Positions 1 through 8,168 of a stretch of DNA of 64,000 bases are shown here, piece after piece. Location of the stretch: NCBI GenBank assembly GCA_013289605.1, contig JABCZS010000001.1:103625-167624 (forward strand). The letters are read 5' to 3'. The position numbers and the translations under genes were made by a program. The notes below the pieces were generated by a model. The model saw only the letters and a program-made list of their open reading frames with translations. It ran no database searches and was not told the origin of the DNA. The stretch's first letter is position 1. Each line of letters starts with the position of its first letter. This DNA comes from Gammaproteobacteria bacterium (GTDB lineage Bacteria; Pseudomonadota; Gammaproteobacteria; JABCZS01).

Positions 1-1925
1 GGGCCTTTATCCTTCTTGTCAGTAAAGCCGCTTGCATCAAGAATATTTGTACCCATATCTAAGCTCTGCGCGATTTCTTTGGCTATAGGTATTTGATCAC
101 CGGTGACCATTTTAATTTTCACACCCATCTGTTTTGCATTCGCGATCGTTGTCTTAGCATCTGTTCGGGGTGGATCGGACAAAGGTAACACCCCTTGAAA
201 CTGCCACTGCCCGGCCTTATCACAGCGCGCAACGCCCAATGAACGAAATCCTTGCGCGGCAAATTCATCGACAGACTTTTCAACAACCGCTTTCACCTGT
301 GATGCATTTGCAGATAACGCCATGATGACTTGTGGCGCGCCTTTAGTCACTTTGAACTCCTCTCCGTCTTTGCCTTTGACGGTCGCCTCCGTACGCTTAT
401 GCACGGGATCAAAAGGTTGAAAATGAATGACTTGATATTCTTTCAACACGGCAGCATCTTGCAATCCACTGATGACTGCCATATCGATGGTGTCTTTATC
501 TTCTGCACGTGAGGCTAACGCCGCCTCCAATATCACTTGACCAGCTGCTATCTTGTTCACAGTGAACGGTGTGCCTAAGGTGAGTTTGTTTTGGGTCAAT
601 GTGCCTGTTTTATCTGCGCACAATATATCCACTCCCGCCAATTCTTCAATGGCAGACAGCTTGGTTACAATCGCTTCTTTTTTAGCGAGCAAACGTGCGC
701 CCACTGCCATGGTCACGGATAACACCGTAGGCATAGCGACGGGAATTGCCGCGACCGTGAGTACCAAGGCGAACTGCAAGGTCGTGAGTAATGGATCGCC
801 ACGATAAATCGCGACAGCAATAATCGCTGCCACCAGAACCAGCGCTAACATAATTAAGTAATTACCAATTTTCAACACAGCGCGTTGAAAATGGCTGATA
901 GTATGTGCTTCTTGAACCAGTTGCGCTGTTTTTCCAAAATAAGTATGGGTTCCGGTCGCGTAAACCAACGCACTGATTTCTCCTTGACGCATGATTGAAC
1001 CCGAATAGACAGCCTCCCCTGTTTTACGTGTGGCAGGCAAAGATTCTCCTGTCAGTAAGGATTGATCAACCTCCACAGGATCACCTTCTAACAAACGCGC
1101 ATCAGCGGGCACAATATCGCCTAAACATAATCGAATGACATCACCAGGTACTAATTCACGTGCATTTTGACTACCCCATTTACCATCACGTTTCACTTTC
1201 GCCTTAATGGCAAGCTTAGCTTTTAGCGCAGCGATAGCGTTGCCGGCTGAATGTTCTTCCCAGAATCTAACTCCAGCATTAGAAAAAAGCAAAACAAGGA
1301 TAATGAAAAAATCCGGCCAGTGTTGAATCGCGCCTGATAAGATGATCGCGACTTCAATCATCCAAGGGATGGGACCCCAAAAATAGCTTAAAAATTTCAA
1401 AAATTCATTAGGTTTTTTTTCTACAATCTCGTTAGCCCCATATTGGGATAGGCGAGTTTTTGCATCACTTTCAGTCAAGCCATTTGCTGACGCATTCAAT
1501 TTCTTTTCCAGATCTGGCATGGACAGTGATTTTAAATTGTCCTGCGGCTGGGAGTTAGCGCCTGCTTTAACTTCTATTTTGCTTGCTGGTTTTGTGTTAT
1601 CTGGCTTAGGCGCAGCTTCAGTTTTGGGTGCAGCTTCTGCTGTATCAGGCTTAGGTTCCGCTTCGGTTTTGGGTGCAGCTTCCGCTGTATCAGGCTTAGG
1701 TTCCGCTTCGGTTTTGGGTGCAGGTTCAGCTTTATCAGGTACGGCCTCTGGTATGCCGGCTGCGGCATTAGCCATCTCTTTCCTAATCTCCTCCTCTGCC
1801 AACTTCCAGTCCTGAGCGAAACGACCACTCTCCTCATAGATTTGATGTGCACGTTTCGCGATCCGCTGCTGCATCAAATCGTCAGAAGGTTTAGGTACCT
1901 TAGGTAGATCATCATTAGGTTTCAT
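1..1925 (-). CDS. Plasma-membrane-type H+ P-type ATPase, 3' end beyond the window, with DUF2934-like N-terminus
   Basis: Cation pump of the P-type IIIA (proton) kind, which would use ATP to expel protons across the inner membrane. The 641 visible residues hold the actuator TGES motif near residue 293, the phosphorylation motif DKTGTLT near 438 and the hinge motif MVTGD close to the window edge. The C-terminal membrane part lies outside. ATG at 1925 is preceded by AAAGAGA. Unusually, about 150 residues precede the pump core. Residues about 18-50 (QQRIAKRAHQIYEESGR, then the W of DW) resemble DUF2934. Residues about 60-108 are an Ala/Pro/Glu/Lys linker with 15-residue repeats of the APKTEAEPKPDTAEA type. 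The gene starts 25 bp after the thiolase remnant. Proton rather than another cation is inferred from family resemblance. Confidence 0.9.
   Translation of the reverse strand, partial: MKPNDDLPKVPKPSDDLMQQRIAKRAHQIYEESGRFAQDWKLAEEEIRKEMANAAAGIPEAVPDKAEPAPKTEAEPKPDTAEAAPKTEAEPKPDTAEAAPKTEAAPKPDNTKPASKIEVKAGANSQPQDNLKSLSMPDLEKKLNASANGLTESDAKTRLSQYGANEIVEKKPNEFLKFLSYFWGPIPWMIEVAIILSGAIQHWPDFFIILVLLFSNAGVRFWEEHSAGNAIAALKAKLAIKAKVKRDGKWGSQNARELVPGDVIRLCLGDIVPADARLLEGDPVEVDQSLLTGESLPATRKTGEAVYSGSIMRQGEISALVYATGTHTYFGKTAQLVQEAHTISHFQRAVLKIGNYLIMLALVLVAAIIAVAIYRGDPLLTTLQFALVLTVAAIPVAMPTVLSVTMAVGARLLAKKEAIVTKLSAIEELAGVDILCADKTGTLTQNKLTLGTPFTVNKIAAGQVILEAALASRAEDKDTIDMAVISGLQDAAVLKEYQVIHFQPFDPVHKRTEATVKGKDGEEFKVTKGAPQVIMALSANASQVKAVVEKSVDEFAAQGFRSLGVARCDKAGQWQFQGVLPLSDPPRTDAKTTIANAKQMGVKIKMVTGDQIPIAKEIAQSLDMGTNILDASGFTDKKDKG
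1606..1745 (-). repeat. In-frame 45-bp tandem repeats encoding a charged Pro/Ala linker
   Basis: Two near-identical 45-bp units plus partial units lie inside the ATPase gene. They encode APKTEAEPKPDTAEA-type 15-mers between the DUF2934-like segment and the pump core. Unit number could vary by slippage between strains. Confidence 0.8.
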
Positions 1926-1950
1926 AGGTTACATTCTCTTTATTATCTAT

Positions 1951-2226
1951 TTAGTCAGGAATAATTTCTACTACCACAGCCGTTGCTTCTCCACCACCGA
2001 TACACAATGCAGCAAGACCTCGCTTTAATTTTATTTGCTTTAATGCATTTAATATCGTAACTATAATTCTTGCACCTGTATCACCCAACGGATGACCCAG
2101 CACGCAAGCGCCTCCATAAACATTCACTTTTTCTGCAGAGAGCTTTAACTCTTTAATAGCACATTGTTCTGCGAAATAACCCATGGGTTTTTCTGTATAA
2201 GGATCAAGTAAACCATCCGTCATCAT
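1951..2226 (-). pseudogene. Gutted acetyl-CoA acetyltransferase (thiolase) remnant
   Basis: The 91-residue frame ends with an ordinary thiolase C-terminus: a GHPLGDTGAR-type segment with the catalytic His and CIGGGE with the C-terminal catalytic Cys. Its first 25 residues (MMTDGLLDPYTEKPMG) match a segment from the middle of thiolases. The whole N-terminal half, with the acyl-accepting Cys, and the stretch between these two pieces are missing; biosynthetic thiolases run about 390 residues. An in-frame TGA lies a few codons upstream of the thiolase-like part, so no longer start exists. It sits 48 bp behind phaB, where a phaA gene would be expected. It cannot be a working thiolase; a functional one must be encoded elsewhere. 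Confidence 0.85.
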
Positions 2227-2274
2227 ATGATCGAAAATTTCGTTTTTCCCTACATGATTGTTTCCTCATTATTC

Positions 2275-3015
2275 TCAGCCCATGTGTATTCCGCCATTGA
2301 CGCTCAAATTCGTGCCGGTAATAAAAGCACTTCTTTCTGAGGCTAAAAATGCAATTGACCACGCAATTTCTTCCGGTTTTGCTAAACGGCCTACCGGGAT
2401 TCCTGCAATAATTTTTGCTAGCACCTCTTTTGAAACAGACAGGACCATACGACTTTCAACATAGCCAGGTGAAATGCTATTCACAGTAATGCCATGTTTA
2501 GCGACTTCTTGCGCTAAACTTTTGCTAAAACCATAAATACCCGATTTCGCTGATGAATAATTGGTTTGTCCAAATTGTCCTTTTTCACCGTTAACAGAAG
2601 AGATATTAACAATACGGCCATATCCGCGTTCGATCATGCCATTAATAAATTGCCGCGTAACATTAAATACGCTATCTAGATCGGTGTGTACCACTTGATT
2701 CCATTGCTCTGGCGTCATTTTATGTAAGGTGGCATCGTTAATGGTACCTGCAGCGTTGATGAGGATATCAACAGGGCCCACGCGTTTTTCAACATCATTT
2801 TGCAATTCAGCACAACTGTCAAATTGCGTCACATCTGCAAAACCGAGTTCAATGTCAAACCCAAGTTTTTTTTGTTCTGCTTGCCATAATAATGCTTTAT
2901 CTTTGGCTAAGCGATCAACCGCTATCACTTTAGCGCCTCTAGTACAAAACTCATGACAAATTTTTGTGCCAATGTCACCCAAACCACCCGTAACTAATGC
3001 GATACGATTTTTCAT
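2275..3015 (-). CDS. phaB: Acetoacetyl-CoA reductase
   Basis: NADPH-dependent short-chain dehydrogenase that reduces acetoacetyl-CoA to (R)-3-hydroxybutyryl-CoA, the monomer for polyhydroxybutyrate. The 246 residues show the SDR cofactor loop VTGGLGDIGT at the N-terminus, the NAAG motif, and the active site Ser in NISSVNGEKGQFGQ followed by YSSAK (Tyr and Lys). The GEKGQFGQTNYS context is typical of PhaB rather than FabG. It lies 28 bp downstream of phaC on the same strand, in a phaC-phaB-(phaA remnant) order that suggests one transcript. AAAGGAG precedes the ATG. Confidence 0.93.
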   Translation of the reverse strand: MKNRIALVTGGLGDIGTKICHEFCTRGAKVIAVDRLAKDKALLWQAEQKKLGFDIELGFADVTQFDSCAELQNDVEKRVGPVDILINAAGTINDATLHKMTPEQWNQVVHTDLDSVFNVTRQFINGMIERGYGRIVNISSVNGEKGQFGQTNYSSAKSGIYGFSKSLAQEVAKHGITVNSISPGYVESRMVLSVSKEVLAKIIAGIPVGRLAKPEEIAWSIAFLASERSAFITGTNLSVNGGIHMG

Positions 3016-3043
3016 AAAAACTCCTTTCTAATTGAGTAAATGA

Positions 3044-4813
3044 TTATTTTTGTAACACATAGGTACCCGGTGCATCACATAAAATTTCATACCCTTGCTG
3101 AGGATTACCCATAGGAACAGGCACTACTTTTTCTCCAGAATGTTTGGCGAGCCACTTCACCCAGGCAGGCCACCAGGATCCTTCATGGCTCAAGGCTTGT
3201 TGTTGCCAACTTTCTGGAGAAAGATAATTCTCATCTTTTTTATGCTTCATCAGTTGATAACTACGCCCAGGATGTCCCGGTTCATTAACGACGCCCGAAT
3301 TATGTCCACCGCTAGTTAAAACAAATGAGATATCGGAATCAGTAAGGAAATGAATTTTATAAACAGATTTCCAAGGGGCGACATGATCTCTTATCGTGCT
3401 TACTGCAAAAATGGGAATATTAATATCTTCTAAAGCAAGCGTTTGTCCATCAATCGTATAATGTCCTTCTACCAGATCATTATCTAAAAATAATTTTCTA
3501 AGATATTCTGAGTGCATTTTATAAGGCATACGAGTCGTGTCGGAATCCCAAGCCATTAAATCATTCATCGGCCTTCTTTGTCCTAGTTGATAATCCAAAA
3601 CACTTCTAGACCAAATGAGATCAACAGACTGGAGCATACTGAAGGTACCTGCCATTTGTTGCCCCTCTAAATAGCCTTTTTCCCACATAATGTCATCAAT
3701 ATAATTTAATTCGCTAGAGTCAATAAATAAAAGAAGCTCGCCTGCATCTTTAAAATCCACCTGGGTCGCAAACAAGGTAATAGATTTTAATCGATGATCA
3801 TTTGCATTTGCCATGGCTGCTGCAGCAATCATGAGTAAAGTTCCGCCTATGCAATAACCCACCGCATTAATTTGTTGTTTTGGTATGATATGATTTATGG
3901 CATTCACAGCTTCCATAACTCCGAGCTTGACGTAATCGTCCATGCTCAAATTTCTATCTTCACTGCCAGGATTTCTCCATGAAATTATAAATACCGTGTG
4001 ACCTTTATCTACCAGATACTTTACCATGGAATTATTCGGTGAAAGATCCAGGATGTAATATTTCATAATCCATGCGGGAATAATTAAAATGGGTTCCGAA
4101 AAAACTTTTTCAGTGGTAGGTTCATACTGGATAAGTTCTATCAAATGATTTCGATAGATCACTTTCCCTGGTGTAATGGCTACATTCTTCCCCACTATAA
4201 AATTTTCCGCACCTACTGGGGGAGATTTATTAATGCGGTGTGAGATATCTTCAATCAAATTACGGTATCCCCTTACAAAATTAATACCCAATTGATCAGC
4301 TGTCGCTTTAATGACTTCAGGATTAGTGAGTGGAAAATTGGATGGAGAAAACACATCGAGCATTTGCCTGGTCAAAAAATTAACCAGGTTCAGATGATGT
4401 TTAGAAACGCCTGGTATATTTTTTGTGGCATCATCCCAAGTTTGTTCATATATTAAAAAGAATTGCGAGTACATATTAAATGGGAAGTGATTCCATAATT
4501 CATTTTTAAACCGACGATCGGATTCTTTTGGATCCACACAACGCCCACATTGTTGGCCACTCGATGATTGCAAAAACAATGACATAAATTGTATATTTCT
4601 TTTGATGGCATTAGTGAGCAGTTCCAATCTTTTATCGGGAGAATGGCTTAAATGGGTTAGCCAATCAAAATAAGCCAATAAAAAAGAGGATGGCGCTAAC
4701 CAACCAGTAAATTGGCTCATCCAGGCATGTAAGGGCTTGTCAAAACCAAATTGATTAGGTTGTCCTGATGCATCTAATGCATTCGCATTATCTTCATTAC
4801 TCAGTTTATTCAT
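3044..4813 (-). CDS. phaC: Class I poly(3-hydroxyalkanoate) synthase
   Basis: Polymerises 3-hydroxybutyryl-CoA into storage granules in the cytoplasm. It is 589 residues long, a standard class I length. The lipase-like box GYCIGG carries the catalytic Cys near residue 319. The Asp of RDHVAPW lies near 476 and the His of GGHNSG near 504, giving the expected Cys-Asp-His triad at family positions. The N-terminal domain has the usual Trp-rich segments (SQFFLIYEQTW). It is first in the pha operon. No PhaR, phasin or depolymerase gene is seen in this window. A polymer-storing lifestyle is common in Legionella and relatives. Confidence 0.95.
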   Translation of the reverse strand: MNKLSNEDNANALDASGQPNQFGFDKPLHAWMSQFTGWLAPSSFLLAYFDWLTHLSHSPDKRLELLTNAIKRNIQFMSLFLQSSSGQQCGRCVDPKESDRRFKNELWNHFPFNMYSQFFLIYEQTWDDATKNIPGVSKHHLNLVNFLTRQMLDVFSPSNFPLTNPEVIKATADQLGINFVRGYRNLIEDISHRINKSPPVGAENFIVGKNVAITPGKVIYRNHLIELIQYEPTTEKVFSEPILIIPAWIMKYYILDLSPNNSMVKYLVDKGHTVFIISWRNPGSEDRNLSMDDYVKLGVMEAVNAINHIIPKQQINAVGYCIGGTLLMIAAAAMANANDHRLKSITLFATQVDFKDAGELLLFIDSSELNYIDDIMWEKGYLEGQQMAGTFSMLQSVDLIWSRSVLDYQLGQRRPMNDLMAWDSDTTRMPYKMHSEYLRKLFLDNDLVEGHYTIDGQTLALEDINIPIFAVSTIRDHVAPWKSVYKIHFLTDSDISFVLTSGGHNSGVVNEPGHPGRSYQLMKHKKDENYLSPESWQQQALSHEGSWWPAWVKWLAKHSGEKVVPVPMGNPQQGYEILCDAPGTYVLQK

Positions 4814-4993
4814 TTATTATCCTCACAAATATTAATTTCTCGTCCTTGAAAAAGTCTAAACAGAACCTTGGCATGGACATATAGTTAGGTAACTATAGCA
4901 AAATATATCCCCCTTTCCAGTCTCTTAAAGATATACTGTATTACATTTAAAAGAGATATGATTATTCTGATGAATTAATCATTTACAACGAAA

Positions 4994-5016
4994 GAAGGGG
5001 CCATAAGGCCCCCTCT
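4994..5016 (-). terminator. Likely Rho-independent terminator after the OMP gene
   Basis: GGGGCC (4997-5002) pairs with GGCCCC (5007-5012) around an ATAA loop, followed on the minus strand by a T-rich tract. It lies about 20 bp downstream of the OMP stop codon. Confidence 0.7.
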
Positions 5017-5035
5017 ATATCGAGCTAAGATTAGC

Positions 5036-6124
5036 TTAGAACACGCCTTTAATCTGCAGATAAGGACCGCTGAATGTCAGAGCGCTGGTATTGGTTTCAA
5101 AACCTATGCCTGCGTCAAACCCTGCGGGTCCGCCATTTAATTGTGCGGTATCAACAGTCGCGATAGCATTATCATAATAATCCACTAGGTAACCTAATTC
5201 GATGCCTAAAGTTGATTCTTCATTATCAAAGAAAAAGACATAATCGATACCTAAATTAGCTCTTAAATTGGTAACCGCTTGATTTTCCAATTTGTCTGAA
5301 AAAGTAGTTTCGATTTGTTCTATAGTTGGGTCTCGAAGATTACTATCAGGTGGTGGGGGTACTGGCATTGCTACATCAGTGTTGCCAGTAATTTTATTAT
5401 TACCTAAGAAGAACGCTAATGAAGCGCCGCCAACAATACCTAATCCTTCTGCATCACCACCAAAATCATAGCGAGAATCCAAAGAAACACGAGGACCGAA
5501 ACCACTGAATTTGCTGGTTTGATCTATAGCATATATTCCTGGTGCAGGTGGCCCAGGTAATGGAGGTGTTGGTGGTGATGGTGGAAATGGAGCACTTACA
5601 TCAGCTGAAAGATTTTCTTGTTGCTGAGTAAAAAGGTAAGACAAACCGCCTGAAAAGCGCATTTGTACATGGGTACCTAAGTCGATAAATTGGCCGATCA
5701 TCAAATCTGCAGTTTCCAATTCATACTTTAATTTGCTTGATATATCAGAAGTAGTGTCTTCGAATATTGGAGAAACTACACCATTAATATCATTCGTTGT
5801 GTCGTTAGAAAGACCACGATAATATAATTCAATATCATTTCCAGTATCTTCAAATATATAACCTATTGAAGCTTCCCAGCCAAATTGATATTTTGTTGAG
5901 GGGCTGATATATCCAAGATTATCGAAGACAACAGGATTATCTTGTGGACCAACTACGGCTAAAGTGCCATCTGCTGAAGAAGGCACGACATAAAATGTTC
6001 CGATAGAAGCAGTGAATCCGCCTTCAAATGTGGGAACTGTTACAGCTTGTTCAGCATTAGCTAAGCTAGAAGCTAATACTGCTATCGAGGTTAAAGAACC
6101 TAGATAGAGGTTTTTAATTTTCAT
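5036..6124 (-). CDS. Legionella-type major outer membrane protein family, beta-barrel
   Basis: About 362 residues with a clear signal peptide (MKIKNLYLGSLTSIAVLASS, cleavage near ANA-EQ). The mature N-terminus FEGGFTASIGTFYVVPS and the internal DLMIGQFID segment are typical of the Legionella_OMP family (Pfam), cysteine-containing porin-like barrels of Legionellales. The barrel ends in GPYLQIKGVF, with the C-terminal Phe expected of outer-membrane proteins. Start at 6124 is chosen over a longer in-frame option at 6151 because AAGGAAG lies at ideal distance and the signal peptide begins there. Two proline-rich loops (PFPPSPPTPPLPGPP and a PVPPPP loop) are probably surface-exposed and are unusual for the family. 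This gene is the best taxonomic marker in the window. Confidence 0.88.
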   Translation of the reverse strand: MKIKNLYLGSLTSIAVLASSLANAEQAVTVPTFEGGFTASIGTFYVVPSSADGTLAVVGPQDNPVVFDNLGYISPSTKYQFGWEASIGYIFEDTGNDIELYYRGLSNDTTNDINGVVSPIFEDTTSDISSKLKYELETADLMIGQFIDLGTHVQMRFSGGLSYLFTQQQENLSADVSAPFPPSPPTPPLPGPPAPGIYAIDQTSKFSGFGPRVSLDSRYDFGGDAEGLGIVGGASLAFFLGNNKITGNTDVAMPVPPPPDSNLRDPTIEQIETTFSDKLENQAVTNLRANLGIDYVFFFDNEESTLGIELGYLVDYYDNAIATVDTAQLNGGPAGFDAGIGFETNTSALTFSGPYLQIKGVF

Positions 6125-6307
6125 TTGTAATCTTCCTTGATGTATACCCATTTGGGCGATATAAAATATTATAGACCAATAAAAAGAAAGTTAAAGAGAT
6201 GAGATAAAATGATGATTAGGAAGCTGTAGAACATAAATAACACTTAGATATCAAACTATCTGCCGGAATACCATCGCTTGCCCTAGAACCCCCATCATAT
6301 AAAATGC

Positions 6308-8056
6308 CTAGGGTAGTACCGTAAACAATCGTACCATCCGAATCTCTTCATAGCTAAATTTCCCCGTAAATTTCTCATAAATGGGCATGAGTCTCCCCTC
6401 CTCCGAGGCCTTCAATGCAACAAAAATCGCTTCAAAATCTTCTTGTGCAAGCGCAGCCTTAAGGTGATTAATGTGCTGAAGATTGATGAGTTTCAAGCCA
6501 TTAAGCTTTTCAATATGGGTTAATAAAGTGCCATAGGTCAGATTGCGTTCCGCGGCAATCATTGCTATGGACTGATTGTTTTGCAGCATTTCCAAGGTAA
6601 TGAGGTGCGTAGGCTTGGATTTTTCTTTTCTCGCTTTTGTTGCTATTTTTGCCTTAGGTTTAATGGCACAGCCACGAAAACGATCTATCAGTGTTTGCTT
6701 TTGAGAATCTGCTATTTGTTCAGTAGAGAGTGTTTTCAGGTATTCCACATTATCCGCCGAACACTGTTTAAAAATTTTATCATGGTCAAGAATTTTAGGA
6801 TGCACTTGCAACGCCATTTCATTCAGATTCATCAGTTTTAAACCATTTAAACAGCGTACGCGTGATAAGGCGACATAACCCATGCCAGGTTCAAATGCAT
6901 CGCCTAAATCAATTTCAGCCGCATCTAGCGTCATGCCCTGACTTTTATGAATCGTGATAGCCCAGGCGAGTTTGAGTGGGACTTGGGTGATGGTGGCACG
7001 CACAATGCCATTATCCTCATATCGCCATTCTTCGGGTTCGGCAATAATGGTGTCATTATCAAACGTTTTAACCCTAGGCCAGCCTTCGCCGCGCTCAAAG
7101 CCAATCACAGTGCAGCGTGTACCATTCACATATTTCCCTAGCATATGATTTTTGATAAACATGACCTCAGCGCCAATTTTTAATTTTAATTCATCCGGCG
7201 CAAGACAATTCTTCTTTAATCCTTCTATGTGTAACGGATAACCATTGCTAGTCATCTTAAATTTTTTTTCCTGACTATTTATAGAGGCAAGTTCACGCTC
7301 ATTAATCAAATCCACATTCACATTGCGGGAATATATTTTTGTAGCTTTGGTATTCCCATCGGGTTCTTTTCTATAACGCGTACGCAATGGCACTTTGGTA
7401 TGCTCGCCGGCAGTACCACTGCGTATATCGTTTAAAATACCATATAAAGGATCATTACCTTGACGATGTTGCTCGTGCAAATAGCATACATAAAAATCCC
7501 CTCTTTCCCATGCAGAGGCTTCGAAGGCAAACTGTTTTTCATGCGTCAAAGCATTTCCACGAGAAATCGGCGGCAATTGAAAAAAATCGCCACAGACTAT
7601 GACTTGCATGCCACCAAAGGCTTCATCCGGTTCAAGCAATGAACGCGCTATCGTATCGACCATATCCAGTTGATGCTTCTGCAGCATAGAGATTTCATCA
7701 ATCACCAATACCCGGGCGTTTTTATAATTACGGATGATCCGATCAGAAGCGATGATATTCTCTAAATCATTATCAGTCAGGGTATCTCGTACGCCTATGC
7801 CCGACCATGAATGTATGGTGTTGCCTTGTATATGGGTGGCCGCGATGCCCGTGGAGGCAGTCACAGCGACTTTAACATGATTTTCTTTGAGATATTGTAT
7901 GTATTTATTTAATAAATAGGTTTTCCCAGAACCGGCTTCACCGGTGAGAAAAATATTTTTTCCCATTTTTAATAAATCTAATGCTTCGATTTGCTGCATA
8001 AATGATTTCTTTGTGTGAGTGCATCCAATAATAACTGTTTTACTTACCCATTCCAA
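6308..8056 (-). CDS. PIF1-like SF1 DNA helicase with C-terminal helix-turn-helix domain
   Basis: ATP-dependent 5'-3' DNA helicase of the PIF1/RecD-like type, expected to act on replication or repair intermediates. Walker A GEAGSGKT is at residues 39-46, the TASTGIAA motif follows, Walker B VLVIDEISM is near 116, the QLPP motif is present, and the late motif AITIHKSQGMTLD is intact. Residues about 490-540 (ITLEMLQNNQSIAMIAAE) resemble the helix-turn-helix domain often found at the C-terminus of bacterial members. The listed start is TTG with GAGGA 9 bases upstream. An ATG 19 codons later (MQQIEAL) would also give a complete helicase. Confidence 0.9.
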   Translation of the reverse strand: MEWVSKTVIIGCTHTKKSFMQQIEALDLLKMGKNIFLTGEAGSGKTYLLNKYIQYLKENHVKVAVTASTGIAATHIQGNTIHSWSGIGVRDTLTDNDLENIIASDRIIRNYKNARVLVIDEISMLQKHQLDMVDTIARSLLEPDEAFGGMQVIVCGDFFQLPPISRGNALTHEKQFAFEASAWERGDFYVCYLHEQHRQGNDPLYGILNDIRSGTAGEHTKVPLRTRYRKEPDGNTKATKIYSRNVNVDLINERELASINSQEKKFKMTSNGYPLHIEGLKKNCLAPDELKLKIGAEVMFIKNHMLGKYVNGTRCTVIGFERGEGWPRVKTFDNDTIIAEPEEWRYEDNGIVRATITQVPLKLAWAITIHKSQGMTLDAAEIDLGDAFEPGMGYVALSRVRCLNGLKLMNLNEMALQVHPKILDHDKIFKQCSADNVEYLKTLSTEQIADSQKQTLIDRFRGCAIKPKAKIATKARKEKSKPTHLITLEMLQNNQSIAMIAAERNLTYGTLLTHIEKLNGLKLINLQHINHLKAALAQEDFEAIFVALKASEEGRLMPIYEKFTGKFSYEEIRMVRLFTVLP

Positions 8057-8093
8057 TTGTTTATATCCTCATTTCTGCATGATTAAATAAACA

Positions 8094-8121
8094 AAAGGCA
8101 GCAGTTTTCACTGCTGCCTTT
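8094..8121 (-). terminator. Strong hairpin terminator after pyruvate kinase gene
   Basis: Perfect 12-bp stem AAAGGCAGCAGT / ACTGCTGCCTTT around a TTTC loop. A-tract and T-tract edges could let it work in both directions. It lies between the pyk stop (8169) and the helicase start (8056), so it isolates the two minus-strand genes. Confidence 0.85.
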
Positions 8122-8168
8122 GCGAACTACTCAAGCCATTTATTGGAAAGCGTGTTAAGACTGTGGAC

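Noticed and set aside
1600..1745. CRISPR-like tandem repeats
   Set aside because: Units are in-frame 45-bp coding repeats without unique spacers; no cas gene is present anywhere in the window.
1519..1815. Plus-strand frame rich in Ala/Ser/Gly repeats
   Set aside because: It is the antisense of the repeat linker in the P-type ATPase; the minus-strand reading is a continuous pump with known motifs.
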